From NCBI GenBank assembly GCA_030041045.1, contig JASHOQ010000123.1, forward strand, positions 1-64,000: a DNA stretch of 64,000 nucleotides, in the 5' to 3' direction. Shown here one piece after another: positions 18,128 to 26,834 of the stretch. The translations under genes were made by a program, and so were the position numbers. This stretch comes from Acidobacteriaceae bacterium. GTDB lineage: Bacteria; Acidobacteriota; Terriglobia; Terriglobales; Acidobacteriaceae. The notes beneath the pieces were generated by a model that was not told the origin of the DNA, ran no database searches, and saw nothing but the letters and a program-made list of their open reading frames with translations. Every line of letters starts with the position of its first letter. The stretch's first letter is position 1.

Positions 18128-19081
18128 TCAGGAAGCGGGGTCGCCTGGCGGCGGGGCGACCGGGTTCGTCTGCTCGACCGAGCTCTGGCGATGCTTGGAG
18201 TCCACCTGGAGGGTGAGGACCTGCTGCTTTTTGTCGCGCAGGATGGTGACCTGCACCGGCTTGCCCTCATTGGAGCGCAGCGCGCGGTCCCAGTCGGCCA
18301 AGGTGTTCACGCCGTCGGAGCCGACTTTTACGATGACATCGAAGACGTGGAAACCGGCGACGGCCGCTTCGCTGCGGCGCGCGACCTGCTTGATCATCAG
18401 GCCGCCGGCGAGGCCGAGATAATCGGCCATCTGCGAGGTGAGCGGTTCAACCTGCGCGCCGACCTTGAGCGTGCTGTCGAAAAAGGGCAGATGAAAGCCG
18501 CCGCTCAGGGGCGCGTCGGCGCCGCCGCCGGCGAGAATGCCTTTACTCGGCGCAGGTGCGGGATCCTCAGTGTCGTTGTCGATCTTGTCCCAGACGTCGT
18601 GGCTGACGGTCTTGCGGTCGGCCAGCTGGACGGCGAGGGTCTGGATGTTGCCGTCGCGGCTGATCTCAAGGCTCACGTTGCGGCCCGGCGGGATCTTGCG
18701 CAGCATGTCGCGCAGTTGCTCGGCGTTATCGACATTCTGGCCGTTGAGCCCGAGCACGACATCGTTGATCTTGAGGCCGATCTGGCCGGCAGGGGCGTCG
18801 TGATCGATGAGGGTGATGACGGCGCCGCGCACTTCCTTGAGCTTGAGCGCCTGGGCCTTGTCCGCGTCCACATCGGTGATGTAAACGCCCAGGTAGCCCG
18901 GAGTGCCGGAGTGCGTGAGCAGCGGGATGGGACCCTCAAAGACCTGGATGACTTCACCCGACTGGGCGCGGGCGGCCGAGGGAGCAAGCGCGAGACAGAT
19001 GCCGGCCGCGAGGAGAGCGGCAGGCGCGACGCAGGGGCGATCTAGATGTAGTTTCCGATACGGCCTCAAAAAGCATTTCAT
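18128..19081 (-). CDS. Exported two-PDZ-domain protein without protease domain
   Basis: YLGVYITDVDADKAQALKLKEVRGAVITLIDHDAPAGQIGLKINDVVLGLNGQ and a second PDZ in GGLMIKQVARRSEAAVAGFHVFDVIVKVG. Confidence 0.8.
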   Translation of the reverse strand: MKCFLRPYRKLHLDRPCVAPAALLAAGICLALAPSAARAQSGEVIQVFEGPIPLLTHSGTPGYLGVYITDVDADKAQALKLKEVRGAVITLIDHDAPAGQIGLKINDVVLGLNGQNVDNAEQLRDMLRKIPPGRNVSLEISRDGNIQTLAVQLADRKTVSHDVWDKIDNDTEDPAPAPSKGILAGGGADAPLSGGFHLPFFDSTLKVGAQVEPLTSQMADYLGLAGGLMIKQVARRSEAAVAGFHVFDVIVKVGSDGVNTLADWDRALRSNEGKPVQVTILRDKKQQVLTLQVDSKHRQSSVEQTNPVAPPPGDPAS

Positions 19082-19155
19082 TTCCTTCTCCCGTCTCCCT
19101 CCCGCCGGCGAGCGCTCTAGAAAGGATGGCGCGCCGTCCGGCAGAAAGGGGAGAT

Positions 19156-20124
19156 CTATTGAAATTCCGGCACCCGGCTCAGGATTTCCCGGGAAACATT
19201 CCGGATTTGGGGATTGTCGTCAGAGTTCGACACCGAGTACAACACTGCGCGCACGCTGGAATCGGCCTCGACCGGCTCAAGCAGGCCAATGGCCGCACTG
19301 CGCACGCGCGCATCCCCATCGTTGAGCAGCGCTTCCAGCACCGCGTTGCGGACACGGACGTCCTCGGCCACATAGGGTTCGAGGCCTTCGAGAGCCTTCA
19401 GACGGACGGCCGGGCTCTTGTCGTAGCGAAGGGCGACCATCAGGGCATCACGGATGCCGGAAGGCTGGCAACTGTGGCCGGCGCGGCATTCAGCAGCCAG
19501 CAGACCTACGGAGTCGTCGCGGATGCCGGGCGAAGTGGAGTTCTCCGAAGCCAGCATGAGCAACTGGCGGATGGTGGGGTCGTCGAGCGAGCCCTCCATC
19601 TGACGGGGGACGAGCTGGGTGTAGGTCACATCCACGATTTCGCTGTTGGGCTGGCGCACGATGCCGGAGACGCCGGCGACATTGGCCAGCTCCGGCGCCG
19701 CGGGCTGCGGGCTCACCAGTGCCGGCTGCGAAGCGGCATGGGCAGCGCGGCTCTGGGCGTACTCATATTCGCCCAGGCAGCCGGCGCCGGCTCCCGCCAC
19801 CAGCAGAAGGACCGCGGCCACGGGCGCACCCTGCAGCCGGGCAAAGTTGTTGACGATCTGCTGGCTCCAGCGCTCGTACCAGCGCTTGGGCGGGAGCGCG
19901 TCGAGAGCCTCTTCAAGCCGCAGGCGCGCGCGGGCCACCAGGTTGGGCGGCGGCTCCAGGGCAGGATCGGCATCGAGCAGGGTCCTGAGCGCCTCGACAT
20001 GCTTCCGCTCGAGCTGGCACTCCGCGCAGCCGGCCAGGTGCCGATCCAGCTCGTGGGCCTGCTCGTCCGATAACTCGTGGTATGCCGCCGTCACAATCCG
20101 TTCCCGTGCCAATTCGCAATTCAT
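19156..20124 (-). CDS. Anti-sigma factor-like protein: zf-HC2 domain, TM segment and HEAT-like repeats
   Basis: YHELSDEQAHELDRHLAGCAECQLE zinc-finger; ALRYDKSPAVRLKALEGLEPYVAEDVRVRNAVLEALLNDGDARVRSAAIGLL HEAT repeats. Confidence 0.8.
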   Translation of the reverse strand: MNCELARERIVTAAYHELSDEQAHELDRHLAGCAECQLERKHVEALRTLLDADPALEPPPNLVARARLRLEEALDALPPKRWYERWSQQIVNNFARLQGAPVAAVLLLVAGAGAGCLGEYEYAQSRAAHAASQPALVSPQPAAPELANVAGVSGIVRQPNSEIVDVTYTQLVPRQMEGSLDDPTIRQLLMLASENSTSPGIRDDSVGLLAAECRAGHSCQPSGIRDALMVALRYDKSPAVRLKALEGLEPYVAEDVRVRNAVLEALLNDGDARVRSAAIGLLEPVEADSSVRAVLYSVSNSDDNPQIRNVSREILSRVPEFQ

Positions 20125-20238
20125 GGCTACGTCCTTCCAGCCTCAAAAATCAGCTTTCAGCTTCTAGCCTCTAGCTTCTAGCTTCCAGCTCTTCGTGCTG
20201 GATTGATTGTTCTTGCCTCACCGCGATTGAGCTAGCAG

Positions 20239-20886
20239 CTATCTCAATTCCGCCAGCTGCGCGCGCAGCTTCTTGGTCGCCCGAAAGAGCGTGTTCTTGG
20301 CGGTTTCCTCGGTGGTGTGCAACATTTCTCCGATGGTGCGCAGGCGGAGACCCTGGTAATGCTTCAGTTCAAAGACCATCCGCTCGCGCGGAGTGAGCTT
20401 GTCCAACGCGGCCTGAATGCACTCGGCCAGCACCTTGCGGTCGAGCTCGCGCGCGGGGTTGGAAAACGACCGATCGTCGGAGACCCCGGCCAGCAGGTCG
20501 ATTTCGTCGCCGGTGCGGTCGACGACGACAGCGTGGTCTTCGCGGCGGGTTTTGCGGCGGCGGAGCTGGTCCAGGCACAGGTTGGTGACGATGCGGTAAA
20601 TCCAGGTGTAAAACGAGCACTCAAAGCGGAAGTTGCCGATGTAGCGGTAGGCCTTGAGGAAGGCCTCCTGGTAGATGTCTTCGGCGTCGTGCTCGGAGCC
20701 GGTGAGGTGCAGGGCCAGTCGCAGGACCTGGTGCTCGTATTGGCGGACCAGCGCGTCAAAGGCAGCGCGGGAGCCGGATTGGGCTTCGCGGATGAGGTCG
20801 GTTTCGGCTCCGCGGGCCGCGGCGCGCTCCTGCCCCTGGGTAGCGCCTTGTCGGCTGGTTCCGCCCATTGCCCTGGTTGCAGCCAT
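20239..20886 (-). CDS. RNA polymerase sigma factor, ECF subfamily
   Basis: AFDALVRQYEHQVLRLALHLTGSEHDAEDIYQEAFLKAYRYIGNFRFECSFYTWIYRIVTNLCLDQLRRRK; region 4 LTPRERMVFELKHYQGLRLRTIGEML; start at MAATRAMGG. Confidence 0.9.
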   Translation of the reverse strand: MAATRAMGGTSRQGATQGQERAAARGAETDLIREAQSGSRAAFDALVRQYEHQVLRLALHLTGSEHDAEDIYQEAFLKAYRYIGNFRFECSFYTWIYRIVTNLCLDQLRRRKTRREDHAVVVDRTGDEIDLLAGVSDDRSFSNPARELDRKVLAECIQAALDKLTPRERMVFELKHYQGLRLRTIGEMLHTTEETAKNTLFRATKKLRAQLAELR

Positions 20887-21198
20887 ACCTGCAAAGGATT
20901 TTACCCTCCGGCCGGCCACCCAGGCTAAAGTTCCGGCAACTGCAACGGGGGAAATGGGCAAGCTTGCCGCGTCTGTCGCCATCAGGGGCTCCGTTCCGAG
21001 GGAGTCAATCCACGAGTCAGCTACGAGTGAGGCCACGAACCACTGCGCACCGGATAGACGGCGCATTGGGGGGTTTGGTAATCGGCGATGGTGGGGACAG
21101 TAGCACGAAAGTGATAGAGGGCACAATCGCCCGGGGGGATGCAGGGGGTTCCGAGGGAATGTCAGGCCGCGGGCGCCGCTGCAGCTAAACTGGAGCGG

Positions 21199-21831
21199 AT
21201 GAGCGGAAGACTCTTTGCAGATTCCCAGGCGGATGAGGGCGCGGGCTGGTTCACGGCCCATTGCGATGGCGGGTCGCGGGGCAATCCCGGACCGGCGGGG
21301 TATGGGGCGGTGATTGAGGACCCCGGAGGCCAAGTGGCGGCCCGGCTAAGCAAGTACCTGGGAAAGCAGACCAACAACTATGCCGAGTACGCGGGATTGC
21401 TGGCGGTGTTGGAGTGGGCGCTCGGGAACGGGGTGAAGCGTCTGCGCGTGGTTTCGGACTCCGAGCTGATGGTGAACCAGATGAAGGGGCGGTACAAGGT
21501 GGCGAGCGCGGGTTTGCGGCCGCTGTGGGAGGAAGCGAAGAAGCGCGCGGCGAAGCTGGACCGGTTCGAGATGCGGCATACGCTGCGCGGCGGGAACAAA
21601 GAAGCGGACAAGCTGGCGAACCAGGCGATGGATGAAGGCAGGGAACAGGGATCAGGGAACAGGGATCAGAAAGAAAACCGGGTGCCCCAGGTCCCGCCTT
21701 TGGGACCGGAGAAAGCACAACCATCCAAGGCTCCTCGGCAGGTGCTGGAGGGGTATGTGAAGGATGGGGTGGTGCATTTGCTCGATGGGGAGCTGCCGGA
21801 GGGGGCGTTTGTGAAGGTGACGCGGAAGTGA
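21199..21831 (+). CDS. rnhA: Ribonuclease HI with repeat-derived linker and C-terminal AF2212-like strand region
   Basis: FTAHCDGGSRGNPGPAGYGAVIED...NNYAEYAGLLAVLEWAL...GNKEADKLANQAMD; linker GREQGSGNRDQKENRVPQVPPLGPEKAQ; tail VLEGYVKDGVVHLLDGELPEGAFVKVTRK. Confidence 0.9.
   Translation: MSGRLFADSQADEGAGWFTAHCDGGSRGNPGPAGYGAVIEDPGGQVAARLSKYLGKQTNNYAEYAGLLAVLEWALGNGVKRLRVVSDSELMVNQMKGRYKVASAGLRPLWEEAKKRAAKLDRFEMRHTLRGGNKEADKLANQAMDEGREQGSGNRDQKENRVPQVPPLGPEKAQPSKAPRQVLEGYVKDGVVHLLDGELPEGAFVKVTRK
21639..21670 (+). repeat. Heptameric AGGGNNN array inside rnhA
   Basis: cagggaacagggatcagggaacagggatcag. Confidence 0.85.
21680..21718. repeat. Class-B palindromic element, reverse orientation, inside rnhA
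   Basis: Reverse complement GTGCTTTCTCCGGTCCCAAAGGCGGGACCTGGGGCACCC matches 854-896 and 22612-22660 flanks. Confidence 0.75.
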
Positions 21832-21857
21832 GACTGCAAGTGGAGGAGCTTACTATT

Positions 21858-22466
21858 TCATTTCACTGCTCCACGCGTGACAGGGCCGACTCGATCAAAT
21901 CGAGTTCCGTTCCACCGGTAGCGCGTTTCAATGTAGCCGGAGGAGCAGCAGTCTCCTGAAGCCTTCGTCGGATCCAGGAGATCGAAGACGAGGGTCCCAT
22001 TTTCGGCCCGAACGCTGTATAAGCCCGAGTAGGCCCGATCTCCGGTATAGCAAAAGTCCAGCAACTTAGGCTCACCGGCGCCAGGTGAATAAATATAAAC
22101 GTAGTTGGTTGTCTGTGTTCCGCCGGTGTGATAGGACAGGACAACGATGGCGTCTTCTTCTCCATTGCCCGTTAGGTCCGCATACATGACAGATTGAAAC
22201 GTGAAGCCGGAGTACTGGACATATTTCTTGCCGTCCATCACGAAGGCTGAATCCTTGCTGAGTTCTTCCCCATTTACCAGGTGGATTGGCTTCCGCTGGC
22301 TGTATCCGTTCTTAGGGTCGCCCAGCCAGCTCATGGCACTGTGTCCCAGAATCGGCCCGCGCAATGGATAGGTGAAGTTTTTGAAGTCGACTTTCCGGAT
22401 ATCGCTCTGGGGGGAAGCCACGCCTGCGGAAATGCATATCAGGGCTCCAAGAAGGGAGAAGCGCAT
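21858..22466 (-). CDS. Hypothetical exported protein
   Basis: Signal peptide MRFSLLGALICISAGVASPQ; FG-GAP-like YADLTGNGEEDAIVVLSYHTGG. Confidence 0.65.
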   Translation of the reverse strand: MRFSLLGALICISAGVASPQSDIRKVDFKNFTYPLRGPILGHSAMSWLGDPKNGYSQRKPIHLVNGEELSKDSAFVMDGKKYVQYSGFTFQSVMYADLTGNGEEDAIVVLSYHTGGTQTTNYVYIYSPGAGEPKLLDFCYTGDRAYSGLYSVRAENGTLVFDLLDPTKASGDCCSSGYIETRYRWNGTRFDRVGPVTRGAVK

Positions 22467-22611
22467 TGGCAGAGCTTAGCGCGCGAGCCTCCGGATTTCA
22501 ATTGTCCCATTTCCGCGTAACAAGACCGCTCTGAAACCCCTCGACGGATTTCAGCGGATCTGAACGTCGCGCCCCGCCGACGAGTCTTTGATGAAGCGAG
22601 GGATGTGAGTT

Positions 22612-22660
22612 CGTGCTTTCCCACCCAAAACGCAAAGTACGCGTTTTGGATGGGGCACCC
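22612..22660. repeat. Class-B palindromic element
   Basis: CGTGCTTTCCCACCCAAAACGCAAAGTACGCGTTTTGGATGGGGCACCC; perfect 9-bp stem CCAAAACGC/GCGTTTTGG. Confidence 0.75.
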
Positions 22661-22729
22661 GGCCTGATCTGGAATTCTCAAAGACCCACCCGCTCATCGC
22701 GATAAGACCGCGATGAACGGGGCACAGTT

Positions 22730-22761
22730 CCTGATCCCTGACCCCTGATCCCTGTCCCCTG
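22730..22761 (-). repeat. Heptameric array, G-rich on minus strand, directly after zwf stop
   Basis: ctgatccctgacccctgatccctgtcccctg on + strand. Confidence 0.85.
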
Positions 22762-24321
22762 CTAGTGCCGGCCGAGGTCGTTGCGCCATGTGTGACCGCT
22801 GCGCTCGAGCAGGTGGTCGGCGCACTCCGGGCCCCAGGAGCCGGCGAAGTAATTGGGAAACACCTCCGGTGTTTTACTTTTCCAGGCATCGAGGATCGGG
22901 GTATAGAGGGCCCAGTTGGTTTCCACGCCGTCGCGATGGGCGAAGAGGGTCTGGTCGCCGAGCATGGCGTCGAGGAGCAGGCGCTCGTAGCCATTGGCCG
23001 TGGACTTGCCGAAGGCGGTCTCGTAGTCGAAGTCCATGTTGACGGGGCAGACGGACATCTGCGAGCTGGTGGGTACCTTGGCGCCGAAGCGCAGGGCGAT
23101 GCCTTCGTCGGGCTGGATGCGGATGGTGAGCAGGTTGGGCTGGATTTCGCCGCAGGGGCCGTCGGTGGCGAGGCGGTTGAAGATCAACAGCGGCGGCTGC
23201 TTGAACTGGATGCTGATTTCGGTGGCGCGCTTCTTCATGCGCTTGCCTGCGCGCAGAAAGAAGGGTACGCCGGCCCAGCGCCAGTTCTCGATCTCGAGAC
23301 GAAGGGCGGCGAAGGTCTCCGTGCCGGAGTTGGGGTTGACACGCTCTTCGTCGCGGTAGCCGACAACGTGGTCTTTGCCCACGATGCCGGGCCCGTACTG
23401 GCCGCGGATGGTATTGAGGATGGGGATGGGCGGGATGGCCTGCCAGACCTTGAGCTTTTCGCGGCGGACGCTTTCGGCTTCGAAGCTCGAGGGCGGCTCA
23501 AGGGCGACGAGCGAGAGCAGCTCCATCATGTGGTTCTGCACCACGTCGCGCAGGGCGCCGGCCTTCTCGTAAAACGGGCCGCGGCCCTCGACGCCCAGGG
23601 TTTCGGCCACGGTGATCTGCACTTCCTCAATGAAGTTGCGGTTCCAGACGGGCTCGAAGATGCCGTTGGCGAAGCGGAAGACGAGGAGGTTCTGGACGGT
23701 TTCCTTGCCCAGGTAATGGTCGATGCGGAAAACCTGGCGCTCCTCAAAGACGGCGTTCACCTGGTGGTTGAGCTCGCGGGCCGAGCCGAGATCGTGGCCG
23801 AAGGGCTTTTCGATGACGATGGCGGCCATGCCTTTCTCCGGATGGGCCATCTGCTGCGCGCCCAGGTTCTCGACGATGCCGGCGAAGAACTCCGGCGCGG
23901 TGGCGAGATAAAACAGCCGGTTGCCGCCGATGCCGCGCTCTTTGTCGATGCGGTCGAGCTCGGTTTTGAGGCTTGCATAATGGGAGGGGTCGTCGAAGTT
24001 GAGGGCGAAATAACTGATGTGGCCGACGAACTCGTCGAGCTTGGGGTCACTTTTGTCCACGTCACCGAAGTCGACGATGCCTTCGCGCATGTCCCGGGCG
24101 AATTCGTCGCCGAGCGGCCGCCGGGCCACGCCCACGATGGCGAATTCCTTGGGCAGAAGGTTGTTCTGGCGCAGATGAAACAGGGCCGGCAGCAGCTTGC
24201 GCTTGGTCAGGTCGCCGGAAGCGCCGAATATAACCAGGATCACCGGTTCGGGAATGCGTTCCTTGCCCGCGGGCAGCTGCGACAGGTCTTCAGGCCGAAC
24301 CTTCATTGCTATGGTCGCCAT
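22762..24321 (-). CDS. zwf: Glucose-6-phosphate 1-dehydrogenase
   Basis: VIFGASGDLTKRKLLPALFHL; RIDHYLGKETVQNLLVFRFANGIFEPVWNRNFIEEVQITVAE. Confidence 0.97.
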   Translation of the reverse strand: MATIAMKVRPEDLSQLPAGKERIPEPVILVIFGASGDLTKRKLLPALFHLRQNNLLPKEFAIVGVARRPLGDEFARDMREGIVDFGDVDKSDPKLDEFVGHISYFALNFDDPSHYASLKTELDRIDKERGIGGNRLFYLATAPEFFAGIVENLGAQQMAHPEKGMAAIVIEKPFGHDLGSARELNHQVNAVFEERQVFRIDHYLGKETVQNLLVFRFANGIFEPVWNRNFIEEVQITVAETLGVEGRGPFYEKAGALRDVVQNHMMELLSLVALEPPSSFEAESVRREKLKVWQAIPPIPILNTIRGQYGPGIVGKDHVVGYRDEERVNPNSGTETFAALRLEIENWRWAGVPFFLRAGKRMKKRATEISIQFKQPPLLIFNRLATDGPCGEIQPNLLTIRIQPDEGIALRFGAKVPTSSQMSVCPVNMDFDYETAFGKSTANGYERLLLDAMLGDQTLFAHRDGVETNWALYTPILDAWKSKTPEVFPNYFAGSWGPECADHLLERSGHTWRNDLGRH

Positions 24322-24339
24322 GATTTTTCCTCCGGAAAA

Positions 24340-24410
24340 ACAGGGATCAGGGATCAGCCACCCCAGCGAGCAAAGATCGCTCGCCGGGGACCCCGGCAGG
24401 GGTCAGGTGT
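24340..24410 (+). repeat. Heptamer array interrupted by class-A palindromic element (24358-24396)
   Basis: acagggatcagggatcag|ccaccccagcgagcaaagatcgctcgccggggaccccgg|caggggtcaggtgtcag. Confidence 0.8.
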
Positions 24411-25315
24411 CAGCCGGGTTTGACGGCGTGGCCGCCGAACTCGTTGCGCATGATGGCCAGCATGCGGTCGGTGAAATTATTTTGCTCGCGCGAACGGATG
24501 CGGCGCATCAGGGACTCGGTAATGACGGGTGCGGAAACGTTGAGGTCGATGGCTTCGACCACCGTCCAGCGGCCTTCGCCGGAGTCCTCGACCCAGGCCT
24601 CGAGGCCCTCGAGGGTGGGGTTCTTGCCCAGGGCGTCGGCGGCGAGGTCGAGGAGCCAGGAGCGGACCACGCTGCCGTAGCGCCAGATCTGCGCGATCTG
24701 CGGCAGATCGAGCGAGAACTCCTTCTTGTTTTCCATGATGGTGAACCCCTCGGCAAAGGCCTGCATCATGCCGTACTCGATGCCGTTATGAATCATTTTG
24801 ACAAAGTGACCGGAGCCGGCGGGGCCCACGTGTCCCCAGCCCTTGTCTTTGGCCGGCGCGAGGGTCTCAAAGATGGGGCGCAGATGCGCGACCGGCTCCT
24901 TGTCGCCGCCGACCATCATACTGTAGCCCTCTTTCAGTCCCCACACGCCGCCGGAGGTGCCGACGTCGACGAAGGCAAAGCCCTTGGCCGTGACCTCCTT
25001 ATAGTGGCGCTGGGTGTCTTTGTAATTGGAATTGCCGCCATCGATGAGGATGTCGCGCGGATCGAGCAGCCGCACCAGCCTGGCAATGGTGTCGTCGACC
25101 GGTTTGCCCTGCGGCACCATGATCCAGATGGCGCGGCGGCCTTTGAGATTTTTGACCAGGTCATCGAGGGAACTGACGCCCAGGTTGCCGGACTGTGTGA
25201 GTTTGGCCACGGCATCGGGGTTCGAGTCGAAGCCGACCACCTGATGGCCGCCGAGGCGAAGGCGCTCCGCCATATTGGCGCCCATTCTGCCCAGGCCGAT
25301 CAATCCCAGTTGCAT
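24410..25315 (-). CDS. gnd: 6-phosphogluconate dehydrogenase (decarboxylating)
   Basis: MQLGLIGLGRMGANMAERL...ILIDGGNSNYKDTQRHYKEV...GPAGSGHFVKMIHNGIEYGMMQAFAEGF. Confidence 0.95.
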   Translation of the reverse strand: MQLGLIGLGRMGANMAERLRLGGHQVVGFDSNPDAVAKLTQSGNLGVSSLDDLVKNLKGRRAIWIMVPQGKPVDDTIARLVRLLDPRDILIDGGNSNYKDTQRHYKEVTAKGFAFVDVGTSGGVWGLKEGYSMMVGGDKEPVAHLRPIFETLAPAKDKGWGHVGPAGSGHFVKMIHNGIEYGMMQAFAEGFTIMENKKEFSLDLPQIAQIWRYGSVVRSWLLDLAADALGKNPTLEGLEAWVEDSGEGRWTVVEAIDLNVSAPVITESLMRRIRSREQNNFTDRMLAIMRNEFGGHAVKPG

Positions 25316-25385
25316 CCCACTCTCCTCTTATTCAGCAATGAGTATGCGGTACGACAGCCGCCGTCGAGAAAGGAGCAACCGCAAA

Positions 25386-25419
25386 TCCTTCGTCGCTCAA
25401 GCTCCTCAGGATGACAGCG
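25386..25419. repeat. Family D element, truncated/variant copy
   Basis: TCCTTCGTCGCTCAAGCTCCTCAGGATGACAG. Confidence 0.45.
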
Positions 25420-25444
25420 GGTTTGGGGGTACATCCGAACATCT

Positions 25445-26059
25445 TCACCATACGCCGAGTCCCCTCAGTTGGGAGCGAAGCGCGTCTTCGCCCTCGAAGC
25501 GGATGGTTTGCATGCCGGAGTTGGCGGCGGCGGCCGCGTTTTCCTCGCGGTCGTCGATGAAGAGCACGCGCGCGGGAGGGGCGCCGAAGATTTCGAGCGC
25601 GCGGCGGTACATGGCGGGATCCGGCTTGCGCAGTCCCACATAGCAGGAACTCAAGGCCACTTTGAAGTACCGGCGCAGCGCGAACTGGGCGAAGCGATAG
25701 TCGTTGGTTTCGCGCGCTTCATTATTCAAAGTGCCCAGCATACAAAGGTTCGATGCAGCCAGTTCCCCGACGATTCCCAAAGCTCCATTGGGCAAAAGCT
25801 TCGACTGGCTGAGGATGAAGGCGAAGAAATCTTCACGCGAAAAGGGGCGCGGCTCGAAAAAGACGGCCGCGTCGAGATAGGCGTTCGCGTCGATGGCGCC
25901 GCGCTCCCAGGCGTCGACGACCGCGTTATGATGCGCCTCGAACGATACAGGATCGAGATGAAACTGCGCGACCGCCGCGGCGCGCTCGCGGTGGTCCCAG
26001 CCGTTGGTGAGCAGGACGCCGCCGACATCGAAGAGGATTACGTCGAAGGGGTAGTTCAT
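25445..26059 (-). CDS. HAD-superfamily hydrolase
   Basis: DVILFDVGGVLLTNGWDHRERAA...GLRKPDPAMYRRALEIFGAPPARVLFIDDREENAAAAANSGMQTIRFEG. Confidence 0.9.
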   Translation of the reverse strand: MNYPFDVILFDVGGVLLTNGWDHRERAAAVAQFHLDPVSFEAHHNAVVDAWERGAIDANAYLDAAVFFEPRPFSREDFFAFILSQSKLLPNGALGIVGELAASNLCMLGTLNNEARETNDYRFAQFALRRYFKVALSSCYVGLRKPDPAMYRRALEIFGAPPARVLFIDDREENAAAAANSGMQTIRFEGEDALRSQLRGLGVW

Positions 26060-26179
26060 GAGAAGCGAGTTAGCAAGTCAGCGAGTTGGCAAGTTAGCGC
26101 GGTTAGCGGCGTTGGCGGAATCAGCGAATGCGCAGTGCGAGTGTAGCCGCTGAATGGGATGCGCGGGGTTAAAGGATGG

Positions 26180-26665
26180 TTACGCGGTTGGGTTCGTGGA
26201 ACCCTCGCCGCACATGTATTTTGCTTCGATGGCCCGAACCTTGTTGAAGCGGCGGGTAAAGCGCGGCTCGCCGGTGATGAATTTGGCGGCGACGAAAGCG
26301 TCGATGCATTCGTAGGCCAGGGCCGAAGCGATGATGCGCGCTCCCAGCACGATGACGTTCATGTCGTCGTGCTCCACGCCCTGGTGCGCGGAGTAGGTGT
26401 CATGGCACATGCCGGCGCGGATGCCGGGAATCTTGTTGGCGGCGACGCAGACGCCCACGCCGGAGCCGCAGATGAGGATGCCGCGCGGAGCCTGGCCGGC
26501 CTTGACGGCGAGGCCCACGCGCTCCGCGTAGTCGGGGTAGTCGTCCCGGGGCTCAATTTCGTACGCCCCCAGGTCGACGACTTCGTGCCCCTTGTTGGCA
26601 AGGTAGGCGCGCACTTCTTCCTTGAGCGGAAATCCGGCATGATCGGCGGCGATGACTAACTTCAT
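26180..26665 (-). CDS. rpiB: Ribose 5-phosphate isomerase B
   Basis: MKLVIAADHAGFPLKEEVRAYL...GILICGSGVGVCVAANKIPGIRAGMCHDTYSAHQGVEHDDMNVIVLGARI. Confidence 0.95.
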   Translation of the reverse strand: MKLVIAADHAGFPLKEEVRAYLANKGHEVVDLGAYEIEPRDDYPDYAERVGLAVKAGQAPRGILICGSGVGVCVAANKIPGIRAGMCHDTYSAHQGVEHDDMNVIVLGARIIASALAYECIDAFVAAKFITGEPRFTRRFNKVRAIEAKYMCGEGSTNPTA

Positions 26666-26682
26666 GGGCACTCCTTCGGAGC

Positions 26683-26714
26683 GCAGGGATCAGGGATCAG
26701 GGGACAGGGATCAG
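26683..26714 (+). repeat. Heptameric array, C-rich on coding strand, upstream of rpiB
   Basis: gcagggatcagggatcaggggacagggatcag. Confidence 0.85.
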
Positions 26715-26800
26715 AAAACCTACGGCAGCGCTGGGCGAGTGGAATTCCGATTCATGTATTCCTGAATGGCTGGGAGTCGGATGGCTGCGAGAGCGCCGTT

Positions 26801-26831
26801 TCTGACCCCTGATCCCTGAAACCTGACCCCT
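26801..26831 (-). repeat. Heptameric array, G-rich on coding strand, after tkt stop
   Basis: tctgacccctgatccctgaaacctgacccc on + strand. Confidence 0.8.
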
Positions 26832-26834
26832 TTC

